Source: Telluria sp042683405 (GTDB lineage: Bacteria > Pseudomonadota > Gammaproteobacteria > Burkholderiales > Burkholderiaceae_D). Taken from it: a stretch of 64,000 nucleotides of DNA. Shown here in pieces: positions 54,176-62,387 of the stretch. The notes below the pieces were generated by a model, which was not told the origin of the DNA, made no database searches, and saw only the letters and a list, made by a program, of their open reading frames with translations. Within the stretch, counting starts at the first letter, position 1; the number at the start of each line of letters is the position of its first letter. Made by a program: the position numbers and the translations under genes. The stretch lies in assembly GCF_042683405.1 (NCBI RefSeq), contig NZ_JBHUJS010000011.1, positions 186,001 to 250,000 on the forward strand. The letters are read 5' to 3'.

Positions 54176-54952
54176 TCACCATGAGACGATCCAGTTCGCG
54201 CTTTCCTGCGCCACGCGGTCGCGCCACTGGCTGGTTGAGAAGGTATGGTTGGCCTGTTCGATGTCCACGCGCCGGCAGCGCTGGAGCATGCGCGTGTCGA
54301 GCAGGCCGCAGAATTCGCGCGCGATACGGTCGTTCCCGCTCAGGACAAGCAGGACCTGGCCGTCGAAGCATTCGAGGCTGCGCAGCATGCGCTGGGGCAG
54401 CGCCTGTTTGGTGTCGCCGGCGCGCAGGCGCATCGCATGTCGCGCCGCGAACTGCGCGTCGGTCGCACCCACGCCCATCCAGAAATCGAGCTCGCCGCGC
54501 GGGGCGGCGGCCGCAGCCGCAGGAATCGACGCGGAGGGACGTACCCAGGGATTCATCAGGACCAGGCCGGTGACGCTGGTGTCGGTGTAGCCATAGAAGG
54601 CAGCTGCGGTGGCCGCATCGCATAATCCCAGGATGACAGATTCTTTCATTTCCGGCACCTGGATGAAAAATTCTTTCATGGCGCTGGCGATGTCGTCACC
54701 CAGTTCGTCGAAGCCGCGCACCGGGCCTTCGCTGTCGCCGCACCCGCGCGGGTCGAAACGCAGCACCGGGATGCCGGCCGAGGCGAGCGTGCGCGCCAGC
54801 AGTGTCATCTGGCGGTGGCTGCCTGCACGGTACTGGCTGCTGGCCGTGACGATCATGACGCCGCGCTGGATCGGCCGTTCCGGTACGTTGACGACGCCGA
54901 CCAGGTGGCAGTCGTGGCAATCGATCAGCAGGGCGCGCTGTTCGCTGATCAT
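54176..54952 (-). CDS. Exosortase-A associated hydrolase 1
   Basis: A 258-residue alpha/beta hydrolase-fold protein. The start MISEQRALLIDCHDCHLVGVVN and RFDPRGCGDSEGPVRGFDELGDDI are typical of this group. The nucleophile elbow, normally GxSxG, reads GLCDA with C111. The acid is likely D208 in LSGNDR and the base H236 in QANHTF, giving a possible Cys-Asp-His triad as in dienelactone hydrolase. The role in the exosortase-A system is not known. ATG 54952 overlaps the upstream hydrolase stop by 4 bases. Confidence 0.85.
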   Translation of the reverse strand: MISEQRALLIDCHDCHLVGVVNVPERPIQRGVMIVTASSQYRAGSHRQMTLLARTLASAGIPVLRFDPRGCGDSEGPVRGFDELGDDIASAMKEFFIQVPEMKESVILGLCDAATAAAFYGYTDTSVTGLVLMNPWVRPSASIPAAAAAAPRGELDFWMGVGATDAQFAARHAMRLRAGDTKQALPQRMLRSLECFDGQVLLVLSGNDRIAREFCGLLDTRMLQRCRRVDIEQANHTFSTSQWRDRVAQESANWIVSW

Positions 54953-55782
54953 CGCTGCATGCTCCCGAAGGTGTCCATGGTCACGCCGAGCAGCGCCAGC
55001 GACTCCGTGATCTCGGTGGTGGCCCAGAACGGCGGCCCGGCCACATGGCGGAAGCGCACCTCCGTCTCCGGCCACAGGGCCTGCAGGCGCGCAGCCAGCG
55101 CGGCGGCCGCCGATTCGGCCGGACTGCTGGTCGCTATCCATTCCACCAGTGGCGTGCGCGGGCGCATGCGGCTGGCATCGGCATGGTCGATCGCATAGAC
55201 CAGGTCGGCCGCCAGTTCATAACCCGCGATCTCGATCGAGCCGTGCCCGATCAGCTGCGCGCGCAGCCCGGCGGTCGAACCGGTCTCGCCGCCGTCGAGC
55301 AGGCCCTGGGCGAGCCGCGTGCGCAGGAACTGGTTCATGCACTGGCGCCCGCTGACGACCGGCTGCCACAGGACGATGCCGTCCACCTTGTGCGTGCTGG
55401 CCACGTCCAGCGCGAGCAGGCCGCCCAGCCGCAGGCCCCACAGGTAGACGGGAACGCCATCGGTGCGGTTGCGCAGCCAGGCCAGCGCATTCTCGACATC
55501 CTCCTGCCAGAACTCCCAGCGCGCCGCGCTGAAATCGCCGCAGCTGTCGCCGCAGCCGAACAGGTCCACCTGCAGCACGGCGAAGCCGTTGGACGCAAAC
55601 ACCCGCGACTGCAGGGCCGCCATGCGGCGCGATTTGTTCATCTCTTCCGCAAACGGATGGATGTACAGCACGGCCCCGCGCGGCGTAATGCGGGGCGCAT
55701 GGTAGATGCAGAAGCGCGTGCCACGATGGGTGTCCATGAAAAATGGCTCCGGTGGAAGCGGGGCGGGGAGGGCTGCGTTCAT
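54949..55782 (-). CDS. Exosortase-A associated hydrolase 2
   Basis: A 277-residue alpha/beta hydrolase-fold protein. YIHPFAEEMNKSRRMAALQSRVFASNGFAVLQVDLFGCGDSCGDF covers the oxyanion region and strand 4. The elbow reads LWGLRLGGL, with R118 where the nucleophile should be, and no clear catalytic histidine is visible near the C-terminus. It is probably not a simple hydrolase; a binding or partner role with hydrolase 1 is possible. ATGA overlaps join it to the GNAT gene upstream and to hydrolase 1 downstream. Confidence 0.85.
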   Translation of the reverse strand: MNAALPAPLPPEPFFMDTHRGTRFCIYHAPRITPRGAVLYIHPFAEEMNKSRRMAALQSRVFASNGFAVLQVDLFGCGDSCGDFSAARWEFWQEDVENALAWLRNRTDGVPVYLWGLRLGGLLALDVASTHKVDGIVLWQPVVSGRQCMNQFLRTRLAQGLLDGGETGSTAGLRAQLIGHGSIEIAGYELAADLVYAIDHADASRMRPRTPLVEWIATSSPAESAAAALAARLQALWPETEVRFRHVAGPPFWATTEITESLALLGVTMDTFGSMQR

Positions 55783-56474
55783 GCCTGGGCTCCGGATGCC
55801 GGTGGCGCAAGGCGCAGCTGCGGCACCGATTGGTCATTGCGCGAGCAGTGCACAAAAGGCGCCAGCGTGGCCGCCATCCACTGCCAGCCGCCGCAGCGCA
55901 GGAACACGGCGCTGCCGATCTCCACCGCGCCCAGACGCGCATGCGCGGCGCGCGACCCGGGATTGAAGGCCGAGATGCGGCTGATGCTCCAGCGGATACC
56001 GGCGGCATGCAGGCGCCGGTTGGCCTCGTCCCACAGGCGCGCGAATGCGAATCCGAGCTGGTGCTCGCTGAACACCTGCACGTCGAAGTCCCAGGCCGCG
56101 TCCGCGCTGCCGGGCACGAAACTGGCCCTGACTTCATCCTCGCGGTAGGGACCGACGCAGTACCACAGGTAGCCGGCCAGCCGACCCGCCACATAGGCCG
56201 CCAGGCACTGCGCACCCTGTGCGAAGCGCTGCGACAGTACCTCCGCGCGGCGGCGGAACTGCTGCGGATCGATGCCGGGACCTTCCGTGCGCACGTCCAC
56301 CGACCTGCCGCGGTTCCCGCACAGGGGCCGGGTCGTCACTGGCTGCGCGACGAAGCGGTATTTATACAGGGACCAGTGCCCGCGCGAGATGCGCGCCACG
56401 CCACGCGCCAGCGCGTACCAGCAGGCGTCGGCAAGACCGAGCTGGCGCAGCGTGGAGTGGATGTTCGGGTTCAT
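55779..56474 (-). CDS. GNAT-type acetyltransferase of the exosortase-A locus
   Basis: A 231-residue protein with a GNAT-like core: CLAAYVAGRLAGYLWYCVGPY, AWDFDVQVFSEHQLGFAFARLWDEANRRLHAAGIRWSISRISAFNPGSRAAHARLGAVEIG. It is likely to acylate a sugar, lipid or protein of the surface system, but the acceptor is not known. It heads the minus-strand operon with hydrolases 2 and 1 and the TPR protein. The start is uncertain: ATG 56474 begins MNPNIHSTLRQLG, while an in-frame ATG at 56504 adds ten residues behind GAGCGGG. Confidence 0.75.
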   Translation of the reverse strand: MNPNIHSTLRQLGLADACWYALARGVARISRGHWSLYKYRFVAQPVTTRPLCGNRGRSVDVRTEGPGIDPQQFRRRAEVLSQRFAQGAQCLAAYVAGRLAGYLWYCVGPYREDEVRASFVPGSADAAWDFDVQVFSEHQLGFAFARLWDEANRRLHAAGIRWSISRISAFNPGSRAAHARLGAVEIGSAVFLRCGGWQWMAATLAPFVHCSRNDQSVPQLRLAPPASGAQA

Positions 56475-56565
56475 GGCATGAATCCAGGGGGATGTCACTT
56501 TCATTAGACACCCGCTCACCTGCCTGTCATTGAGCGCACGCAAGCGAATTGGTGGCCGCGATTTG

Positions 56566-56581
56566 ATTGAGGGGCCTCAAT
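56566..56581. promoter_or_regulatory. Palindrome in the divergent spacer
   Basis: ATTGAGG-GG-CCTCAAT is a 7-bp-arm palindrome in the 230-base divergent region between the GNAT gene and the asparagine-synthetase-like gene. It is placed where an operator for either promoter could lie. No family is assigned. Confidence 0.35.
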
Positions 56582-56703
56582 AAGCGGCACGGCATTTCTA
56601 CCAATCATTCAGTGTCCCCCCGACAGGAAGAACACGCCATGCAACCGTCCGCCCGCGCTCCCGCCAGCATGCTTCGCTACCACCGCTGCTGTGGAGGCGC
56701 GCC

Positions 56704-58158
56704 ATGAGCGGCTTCTGCGGCTCGTTCGGCCCCGGGCAGGAGGCCTTCGATCCCGAGCGCATGGCGGTGGCGGTCCGCCGGCCAGCGCTGCCGCTGCGGG
56801 TCGGCCGCTGCGCCGGAGGGACGGTGGCGCTGGCCGCGAACGCAGGCGAGGGGCGCCTGTTCCGCGACGACGGCCTGCTGATCGCGGTGTGGGGCGGCTG
56901 CGCGGCGACACTGGCACGCCAGTGGCGCACCGGCGGCGCTGCCGGCTGCGCCGACATGGGCGGCTCGTTCGCCTTCGCGCTGATCGACGAATACCGGGGC
57001 GAAGCATTGCTGGGCGTGGACCGCCTGGCCAGCCGTCCGCTGTGCTACCGGGTGCATGGCGGAACGCTGTCGTTCGCTACGTGCGCGGATGCGCTGGCGC
57101 GGCCAGGCGCAAGCGCCGCCCATGATCCCCAAGCCCTCTTCGACTACCTCTACTTCCAGTACATTCCTCCCGGCGCCAGCCTGCATCCGGAAATCGCGCG
57201 CCTCGGACCCGGCGAGACGCTGCACTTCGCGCGCGGCCACGCGTTACGCCGGCGCGCATCGCAACCCTTGATGATCGCCGCGCTGGCCGACGATACGACC
57301 GAAGTCCTGCCGGCCGCAGGCAGCCTTGCCGACGCCGTGCCGGACATGGCCGCCGCCCTCGACCAGCCGTTCGGCAAGCCCGTGCTGGGCGCGGCCTGGA
57401 TGGCGGCGCAGCGTGCGGCCGCCAGGGGTGAAGCTGTCGCCTTCGACATCGTCTTCGACAGCGAGCGCCATGCGCGCGAGCGCTTGCGCAGCCGCTACGC
57501 CCAGTTGCCGGGACCATTACGACAGGTCGTGATCGAACCGGTGCTGTTCCACATGCTGGGCGGGGTGCACAGCGCCGGGCTGGAAGAGATGCGCGGCCGC
57601 GTCGCGCAGTGTGTGGCCTGGCTGCCCGAAGCCCTGGAGGCCGGCAGCCTGCTCGGCATCTACGGCATCGACAAGGTGGTGGACCGCGACCTGCTGGCGG
57701 CGGTCGACCGCCAGCGCCCGCTCAAGCTGCTGCGCGACGCGTGGTGGTCCACCTACGGCGAGGACGACGCGCGCCGCCTGGCTGCGATCGACCTGCAGTT
57801 CGAAGTGGCCGGCGGCGCCTTGCCTGCCATGGCGGCAGCCTGCGACGCGTTCGGCGTGGCGTTGTCCGTGCCGGCGCTCGACAACGCCGCGCCCAGCGCC
57901 ACCCTTGGCCGCGCCGCACGGGCCGACTCGTGGCTGGAGCGTGACGAGCACCTGCGTGCGCTTGCCTATGACAGCCTGCTCGACCTGAAGCGCCGCCGTA
58001 TCGTGCGCGGCGCCTTCATCGACATGCTGCTGTCGCTGAGTGCTCCTGCCAACGCCGACATGGTATGGATGCTGATGATGCTGGAGCAGTGGTTCGCGCA
58101 GCGCAGCCGCGCCGCGCAGGGGAGCGTCGCACATGAACAAGCCGCCTGCTGCAAATGA
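56704..58158 (+). CDS. Asparagine-synthetase-like protein, degenerate
   Basis: A 484-residue protein related to the glutamine-hydrolysing asparagine synthetases common in exosortase loci, which are usually 600 residues or more. The N-terminal amidotransferase half is recognisable (MGGSFAFALIDEYRGEALLGVDRLASRPLCYR, YLYFQYIPPGASLHPEIARLGPGETLHF). However, the nucleophilic Cys2 is absent: the start is MSGFCG. The ATP pyrophosphatase loop SGGxDS and the SGDGGDE motif are both missing; after DDTTEVLPAAGSLADAVPDMAAALDQPFG the protein skips to a later segment. The C-terminal helical part remains. It is likely inactive in both reactions and may have a binding role. It overlaps the methyltransferase gene by 26 bases. 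Confidence 0.8.
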   Translation: MSGFCGSFGPGQEAFDPERMAVAVRRPALPLRVGRCAGGTVALAANAGEGRLFRDDGLLIAVWGGCAATLARQWRTGGAAGCADMGGSFAFALIDEYRGEALLGVDRLASRPLCYRVHGGTLSFATCADALARPGASAAHDPQALFDYLYFQYIPPGASLHPEIARLGPGETLHFARGHALRRRASQPLMIAALADDTTEVLPAAGSLADAVPDMAAALDQPFGKPVLGAAWMAAQRAAARGEAVAFDIVFDSERHARERLRSRYAQLPGPLRQVVIEPVLFHMLGGVHSAGLEEMRGRVAQCVAWLPEALEAGSLLGIYGIDKVVDRDLLAAVDRQRPLKLLRDAWWSTYGEDDARRLAAIDLQFEVAGGALPAMAAACDAFGVALSVPALDNAAPSATLGRAARADSWLERDEHLRALAYDSLLDLKRRRIVRGAFIDMLLSLSAPANADMVWMLMMLEQWFAQRSRAAQGSVAHEQAACCK

Positions 58159-58939
58159 GCCGGGCTGGGACACCGGCACCCACGAAGCGTTCTACCGCTA
58201 CTACGAGGCGCAGAGCGCAGGCGAGGAGTCGCTGCAGCGCTTCGAAGCCATCTACGCGACGCTCGCACGCATGCTCGGCCAGCGCGGCCCGCTCGACGTG
58301 GCCGACATCGGCTGCGGCGCCGGCACCCAGGGACGCCTGTGGGCTGCGCGCGGCCATCGCGTGCGCGGCGCCGACATCAACGAGGCGCTGGTCGGGCTGG
58401 GACGCAAGCGCGCCCGCGAGGATGGCCTCGATATCCGTTTCGACGTCGCCTCGGCCACCGCGCTGCCATGGCCCGATGCGTCGATCGACGTTTGCATAGC
58501 GCCGGAACTGCTGGAGCATGTGGAGGACTGGAAGGGATGCATCGCCGAGTTCGCGCGCATCCTGCGGCCGGGCGGCGCGCTGTACCTGAGCACCAGCAAC
58601 CGCCTGTGCCCGAAGCAGCAGGAGTTCACGCTGCCGCTGTATTCCTGGTACCCCGCGCCGCTCAAGCGCCACTGCGTGCGCCTGGCCCGCAGTACGCACC
58701 CTCACATCGCCGGGTACGCCACCTATCCGGCCGTGAACTGGTTCACCTTCTACCAGTTGCGCAAACACCTGGCAGGCTACGGCATGCGCTCGTTCGACCG
58801 TTTCGACATGGTGGACCTGGCCGCACAGGGCGCGCTCGGCCGTGCCGCCATCGGCGCCGTGCGCGCACTGCCGCCGCTGCGCTGGTGCGCGCACGTGCTC
58901 ACCCCGTACCTGTCCCTGCTCGCGGTCAGGCAGGAATAG
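58133..58939 (+). CDS. SAM-dependent methyltransferase
   Basis: A 268-residue class I methyltransferase. Motif I is LDVADIGCGAGTQGRLWAARGH, the acidic residue lies in VRGADINEAL, motif II in IDVCIAPELLEHVEDW, and motif III in LRPGGALYLSTSNR. It would methylate a sugar, lipid or small molecule of the polysaccharide pathway; the substrate cannot be read. Its start lies inside the asparagine-synthetase-like gene (26-base overlap), and it converges on the ligase gene with a 14-base overlap of the 3' ends. Confidence 0.92.
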   Translation: MNKPPAANEPGWDTGTHEAFYRYYEAQSAGEESLQRFEAIYATLARMLGQRGPLDVADIGCGAGTQGRLWAARGHRVRGADINEALVGLGRKRAREDGLDIRFDVASATALPWPDASIDVCIAPELLEHVEDWKGCIAEFARILRPGGALYLSTSNRLCPKQQEFTLPLYSWYPAPLKRHCVRLARSTHPHIAGYATYPAVNWFTFYQLRKHLAGYGMRSFDRFDMVDLAAQGALGRAAIGAVRALPPLRWCAHVLTPYLSLLAVRQE

Positions 58940-60215
58940 GCGCCCCGGTTCCTCCTGCGGCACGGGCAGCCGCAGCCTGCTCGTCGATGTGGTTCTCCAT
59001 CAGCCGGCGCGTGACCACCAGTGCGCACAGGAGGTAATAGGGGACGTCGAAGTAGGCCAGGCTGAGGAACGCACCGCCCACCATGAAGCCGACCAGGCTG
59101 GTCTGGATCGCCATCGCCATATCGCCGGCCCACTGGAACTCGCTTCGCTCGCTCGCGGTGCGGATGATCCAGCGCGCCGTGCGCCAGGTCAGGATGCCAA
59201 GCAGGAGGTACAGGCCCAGCCCGATGAATCCATGCTCGCCCAACACCTGGAAGTAGATGCTGTGCGCGGCGTGGACCGCATTCGGATTCGGCGCATAGAC
59301 CGCGAACACGGACGGCGTGTAGACCTCGAATCCGCCGCCGAACAGCCGGTCGCTCGCCAGCCGGTAGGCCATCGCCCACGCGTTCAGGCGGCCCTGCGCC
59401 GAGGCATCCAGCTCGTAGTTGTCGATCGTATCCATGCGCGAGACCCACTGCTGCGGCATGAACAACAGCAGCAGCGGCGCCGCCAGCAGCAGCGCGCTGC
59501 CGACCGCGATCCGCCTGCGGCTCTTGTACACCATGAACAGCCCCATGGCCGCGATCGCGACGAAGCCGCCGCGCGAATAGGACCCCAGCGCGGCGAGCGC
59601 AGACAGAAGAATAGTGGCGAGCAGCAGGTAGCGCAGCAGCCGCCGTTTTGTCAGCGTCAGCAGGTAGTACAGCAGCGGGATCGCCATGATGAGGGCAAGT
59701 GCGATCGCGTTGTTGTCGCCGATGAAGGTGCCCTCCGGTCCCCATACCCGGTAGGCGCCGCCGGAGCTGATCGTGAAGATGCCACCTTTGAATCCGTAGA
59801 AGCCCAGCGACAGCGCCAGCACCCACAGCAGCCGTTCCACCTGCGCTCGGGTCTTCACCAGCGCGAGTACCACGAAGGTCATCAGCAGGATCTTCATGAC
59901 GCGCGACCACAGTGGCACGGACTGCTCGAAATGCAGCGAGAACGGCAGCGTGACGATCATCCAGGCGCCGAACAGGAGCAGAACGACGGTCACCGGCGAC
60001 CATGGCACCGATTTGGGCTCGCGCGTGACCAGCATGCTGAAGATGGTGGCGCCGGCGACCAGCGCGGCGAACGGAAAGCTGGTAGCGAAGCCCCAGCCCT
60101 GCGTGTGCGGATTCATCACGCTGATCCAGACCCACATCATCACGCCGTTCACGGGCGAACGCAGGATGAAAGGCAGCGAGCCAAAGACGAGCAGGCAAAC
60201 GAGGATGTCGCGCAC
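58926..60215 (-). CDS. Exosortase-A associated O-antigen ligase / polymerase-like protein
   Basis: A 429-residue membrane protein with about ten to twelve helices. The Wzy_C-type region has GSYSRGGFVAIAAMGLFMVYKSRR and the loop RLNAWAMAYRLASDRLFGGGFEVYTPSVF then HAAHSIYFQVLGEHGFIGLGLYLL, typical of the O-antigen ligase family in PEP-CTERM loci (putative O-glycosylation ligase). Such proteins join or polymerise lipid-linked glycans on the periplasmic face. The GTG at 60215 has GGAGG 8 bases upstream. It is transcribed against the genes on both sides. Confidence 0.9.
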   Translation of the reverse strand: MRDILVCLLVFGSLPFILRSPVNGVMMWVWISVMNPHTQGWGFATSFPFAALVAGATIFSMLVTREPKSVPWSPVTVVLLLFGAWMIVTLPFSLHFEQSVPLWSRVMKILLMTFVVLALVKTRAQVERLLWVLALSLGFYGFKGGIFTISSGGAYRVWGPEGTFIGDNNAIALALIMAIPLLYYLLTLTKRRLLRYLLLATILLSALAALGSYSRGGFVAIAAMGLFMVYKSRRRIAVGSALLLAAPLLLLFMPQQWVSRMDTIDNYELDASAQGRLNAWAMAYRLASDRLFGGGFEVYTPSVFAVYAPNPNAVHAAHSIYFQVLGEHGFIGLGLYLLLGILTWRTARWIIRTASERSEFQWAGDMAMAIQTSLVGFMVGGAFLSLAYFDVPYYLLCALVVTRRLMENHIDEQAAAARAAGGTGAPIPA

Positions 60216-60299
60216 CTAATTGGCCTCCTTGAGCCGGCTCAACGAAGCGCCGGTGCTGATCGGTACACTGCCTTCAGGTTCACGCCATACTAGTTCACC

Positions 60300-62387
60300 A
60301 TGGAGGCGCGCTTGTTGACGGTTCTCATGGCCAGTTTCAACGGCGCGGGCACGCTGCCCCAGGTTCTCGATGCCTATTGCAGGCTGCTCCCGCCGGACGG
60401 CGGCTGGGTGCTCCGGATCGTTGACGACGGCAGCACCGATGGCACCGCACAGCTGGTGGCCGGCTACCGCGGGCGCCTGCCGCTCCAGCTCCTGCGCCTG
60501 CCGCGCGGCGGCAAGAGCGCCGCCCTCAACGCCGCGATCGAGCTCGCGCTGCGCGAGGATGCGTCCGGCCTGTTCGTGTTCACCGACGACGACGCTACGC
60601 CCGACCCCGACTGGCTGCGCCAGCTCGATGCCTGCGCCCGCGCGCATCCGGGCCACGCGGTATTCGGCGGCACCATCGTGCCCGGCTGGCCGGAGCCGCC
60701 TCCCGGCTGGGTGCTGCGCCAGGTCCCGCTCGGGGTGGCGTTCGGGGTGACCGCCTGCACCGAGGGCCCGGTTTTCCCCGGTCTCGTCTGGGGCGCCAAT
60801 ATGGCCGTGCGCCGCGGCGTGTTCGAGGCGGGTCACCGCTTCGACCACCGCATCGGACCCAACGCCGGCGCTTACGCGATGGGCAGCGAGACCGAGTTCA
60901 CGCGGAGGCTGGGCCAGCAGGGCTACCACGCCTGGTTCTGCGAGGCCGCCCGCGTGACGCACCACATCCGGCCGTCCCAGTTGCGGCGTGAATGGTTGCT
61001 GGGACGCGTCTACCGCTTCGGGCGCGGCGCAAGGCGGCAGGAACAGCCGCCGGAGGAGGCGATCCCGCAGCTGTTCGGCGTGCCGCGCTGGATGCTGGCC
61101 AAGTACGCCTCCGAGCTTGCGCGCCGGCTGGGCGCGACGCTGATGCGCCGGCACGAGCAGGCGTTCGCGCATGCGTGGGAGCTGGCCTGGCTGCGCGGCT
61201 ACTTCGTGCAGGCGTGGCGGGGCGCCGACCGCCCTCACATCGTGCTGACCGGCCTGTGCGGCGCGCTGGGCGGCATGGAACTGCGCATGGCGCAGGAAGC
61301 GGGCATGCTGGCCGCATCGGGCTACCGCAGCACGCTCGCCTTGCCGCGTTTTCCTGGCGCCGCGCGCATCGCGGAGCTGGCCCGCGCGGGCGGCGCCGGC
61401 GCGCGCAACTTCGAGCCGCCCTGGTTCCTCGAGACCTGGCCGTGGCGCCGGACCCGCAAGCTGTGGGCCGCCACCGTGTCGCGCCTGCAGCTCGCGCTGA
61501 TGCGCCCCAGCCTGGTGCATGTTTCGTTCTGCTGGACCAGCTATGGCGCCACGCTGCTCTGGCTGGCCCGCAAGTGCGGCCGCCCGAGCGTCGTCGCAGT
61601 CCATAACGCATTCCCCCCCGCGACGATCCCGGACTGGCATGCGCCGCACTACCGGGAGGCATTCCAGGCAGTGCGCGGGGTGTACGCGGTCTCGAACTCC
61701 GCGCTGTCGCACTTCCTGCGGCTGTATTCGCACCTGCTGCCGCCGGGCGTGCGGCTGGCGGTGATCCCCAACTGCGTCGATCCGGAGCGTTTCCTGCCTT
61801 GCCCCCTGCGACGCAACGCAGCACGCCAGCGTTATGGACTCGCGTCCGACGCGCTGGTCATCGGCTCGGTGGCCCGGCTGGCGCCGCAGAAGCGGCCGGC
61901 CGCGCTGATCGAACTGCTGGCCATGCTGCGTCCGCGCTTCCCAAGCCTGCACCTTCTGCTGGTCGGGTCGGGTCCGCTGGAAGCGGAGCTGCGCGCGCTG
62001 GTGCGCGAAAAGGGACTCGAGGAGGCGGTGCGCTTCGCCGGCCACGTGGACGCTGTGGAAGACGTCATTCCGGCGCTGGACCTGCACCTGCTGGTGTCGC
62101 GCAACGAGGGGTTCGGCACGGCGACCATCGAGGCGATGTCGTGCGCCGTGCCTGCCGTCGGCACCGACGTTCCCGGCACTGCCGACGTGCTGGCGGAGAG
62201 CGCGGGCGGAGTCCTGGTGCCGCTCGGCGACGCGCAGGCGCTGGCGCAGGAGGTCGCCGCGCTGCTGGACGACCCGCTGCGCCGCATCCACATGGGGCGC
62301 AGCGGACGCGCGGAAGTGCAGGCCCGCTATACGCCCCAGCTGATGCAGCGGCGCGTGCGCGAGTTCTATGCGGGATTGTCGGCGTGA
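60300..62387 (+). CDS. Two-domain glycosyltransferase (GT2 + GT4)
   Basis: A 695-residue protein with two catalytic domains. The N-terminal GT2 domain (about 1-250) has VLMASFNGAGTLPQVLDAY, IVDDGSTDGTAQ, the DxD-like FTDDDATPDPDW and GSETEFTRRLGQQGYHAWF. The C-terminal GT4 domain (about 315-690) has IVLTGLCGALGGMELRMAQEAGMLAASGY, VIGSVARLAPQKRP, HLLLVGSGPLEAELRAL and VSRNEGFGTATIEAMSCAVPAVGTDVPG, with the EX7E-type motif. One chain could add two sugars in sequence. GGAGG inside the first codons suggests a TTG start at 60312 as an alternative. It overlaps the flippase gene by 4 bases. Confidence 0.9.
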   Translation: MEARLLTVLMASFNGAGTLPQVLDAYCRLLPPDGGWVLRIVDDGSTDGTAQLVAGYRGRLPLQLLRLPRGGKSAALNAAIELALREDASGLFVFTDDDATPDPDWLRQLDACARAHPGHAVFGGTIVPGWPEPPPGWVLRQVPLGVAFGVTACTEGPVFPGLVWGANMAVRRGVFEAGHRFDHRIGPNAGAYAMGSETEFTRRLGQQGYHAWFCEAARVTHHIRPSQLRREWLLGRVYRFGRGARRQEQPPEEAIPQLFGVPRWMLAKYASELARRLGATLMRRHEQAFAHAWELAWLRGYFVQAWRGADRPHIVLTGLCGALGGMELRMAQEAGMLAASGYRSTLALPRFPGAARIAELARAGGAGARNFEPPWFLETWPWRRTRKLWAATVSRLQLALMRPSLVHVSFCWTSYGATLLWLARKCGRPSVVAVHNAFPPATIPDWHAPHYREAFQAVRGVYAVSNSALSHFLRLYSHLLPPGVRLAVIPNCVDPERFLPCPLRRNAARQRYGLASDALVIGSVARLAPQKRPAALIELLAMLRPRFPSLHLLLVGSGPLEAELRALVREKGLEEAVRFAGHVDAVEDVIPALDLHLLVSRNEGFGTATIEAMSCAVPAVGTDVPGTADVLAESAGGVLVPLGDAQALAQEVAALLDDPLRRIHMGRSGRAEVQARYTPQLMQRRVREFYAGLSA

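Noticed and set aside
56704..58158. Frameshifted full-length asparagine synthetase
   Set aside because: None of the alternative frames around 57280-57480 encodes the missing SGGxDS or SGDGGDE region, so the segment is deleted rather than shifted.
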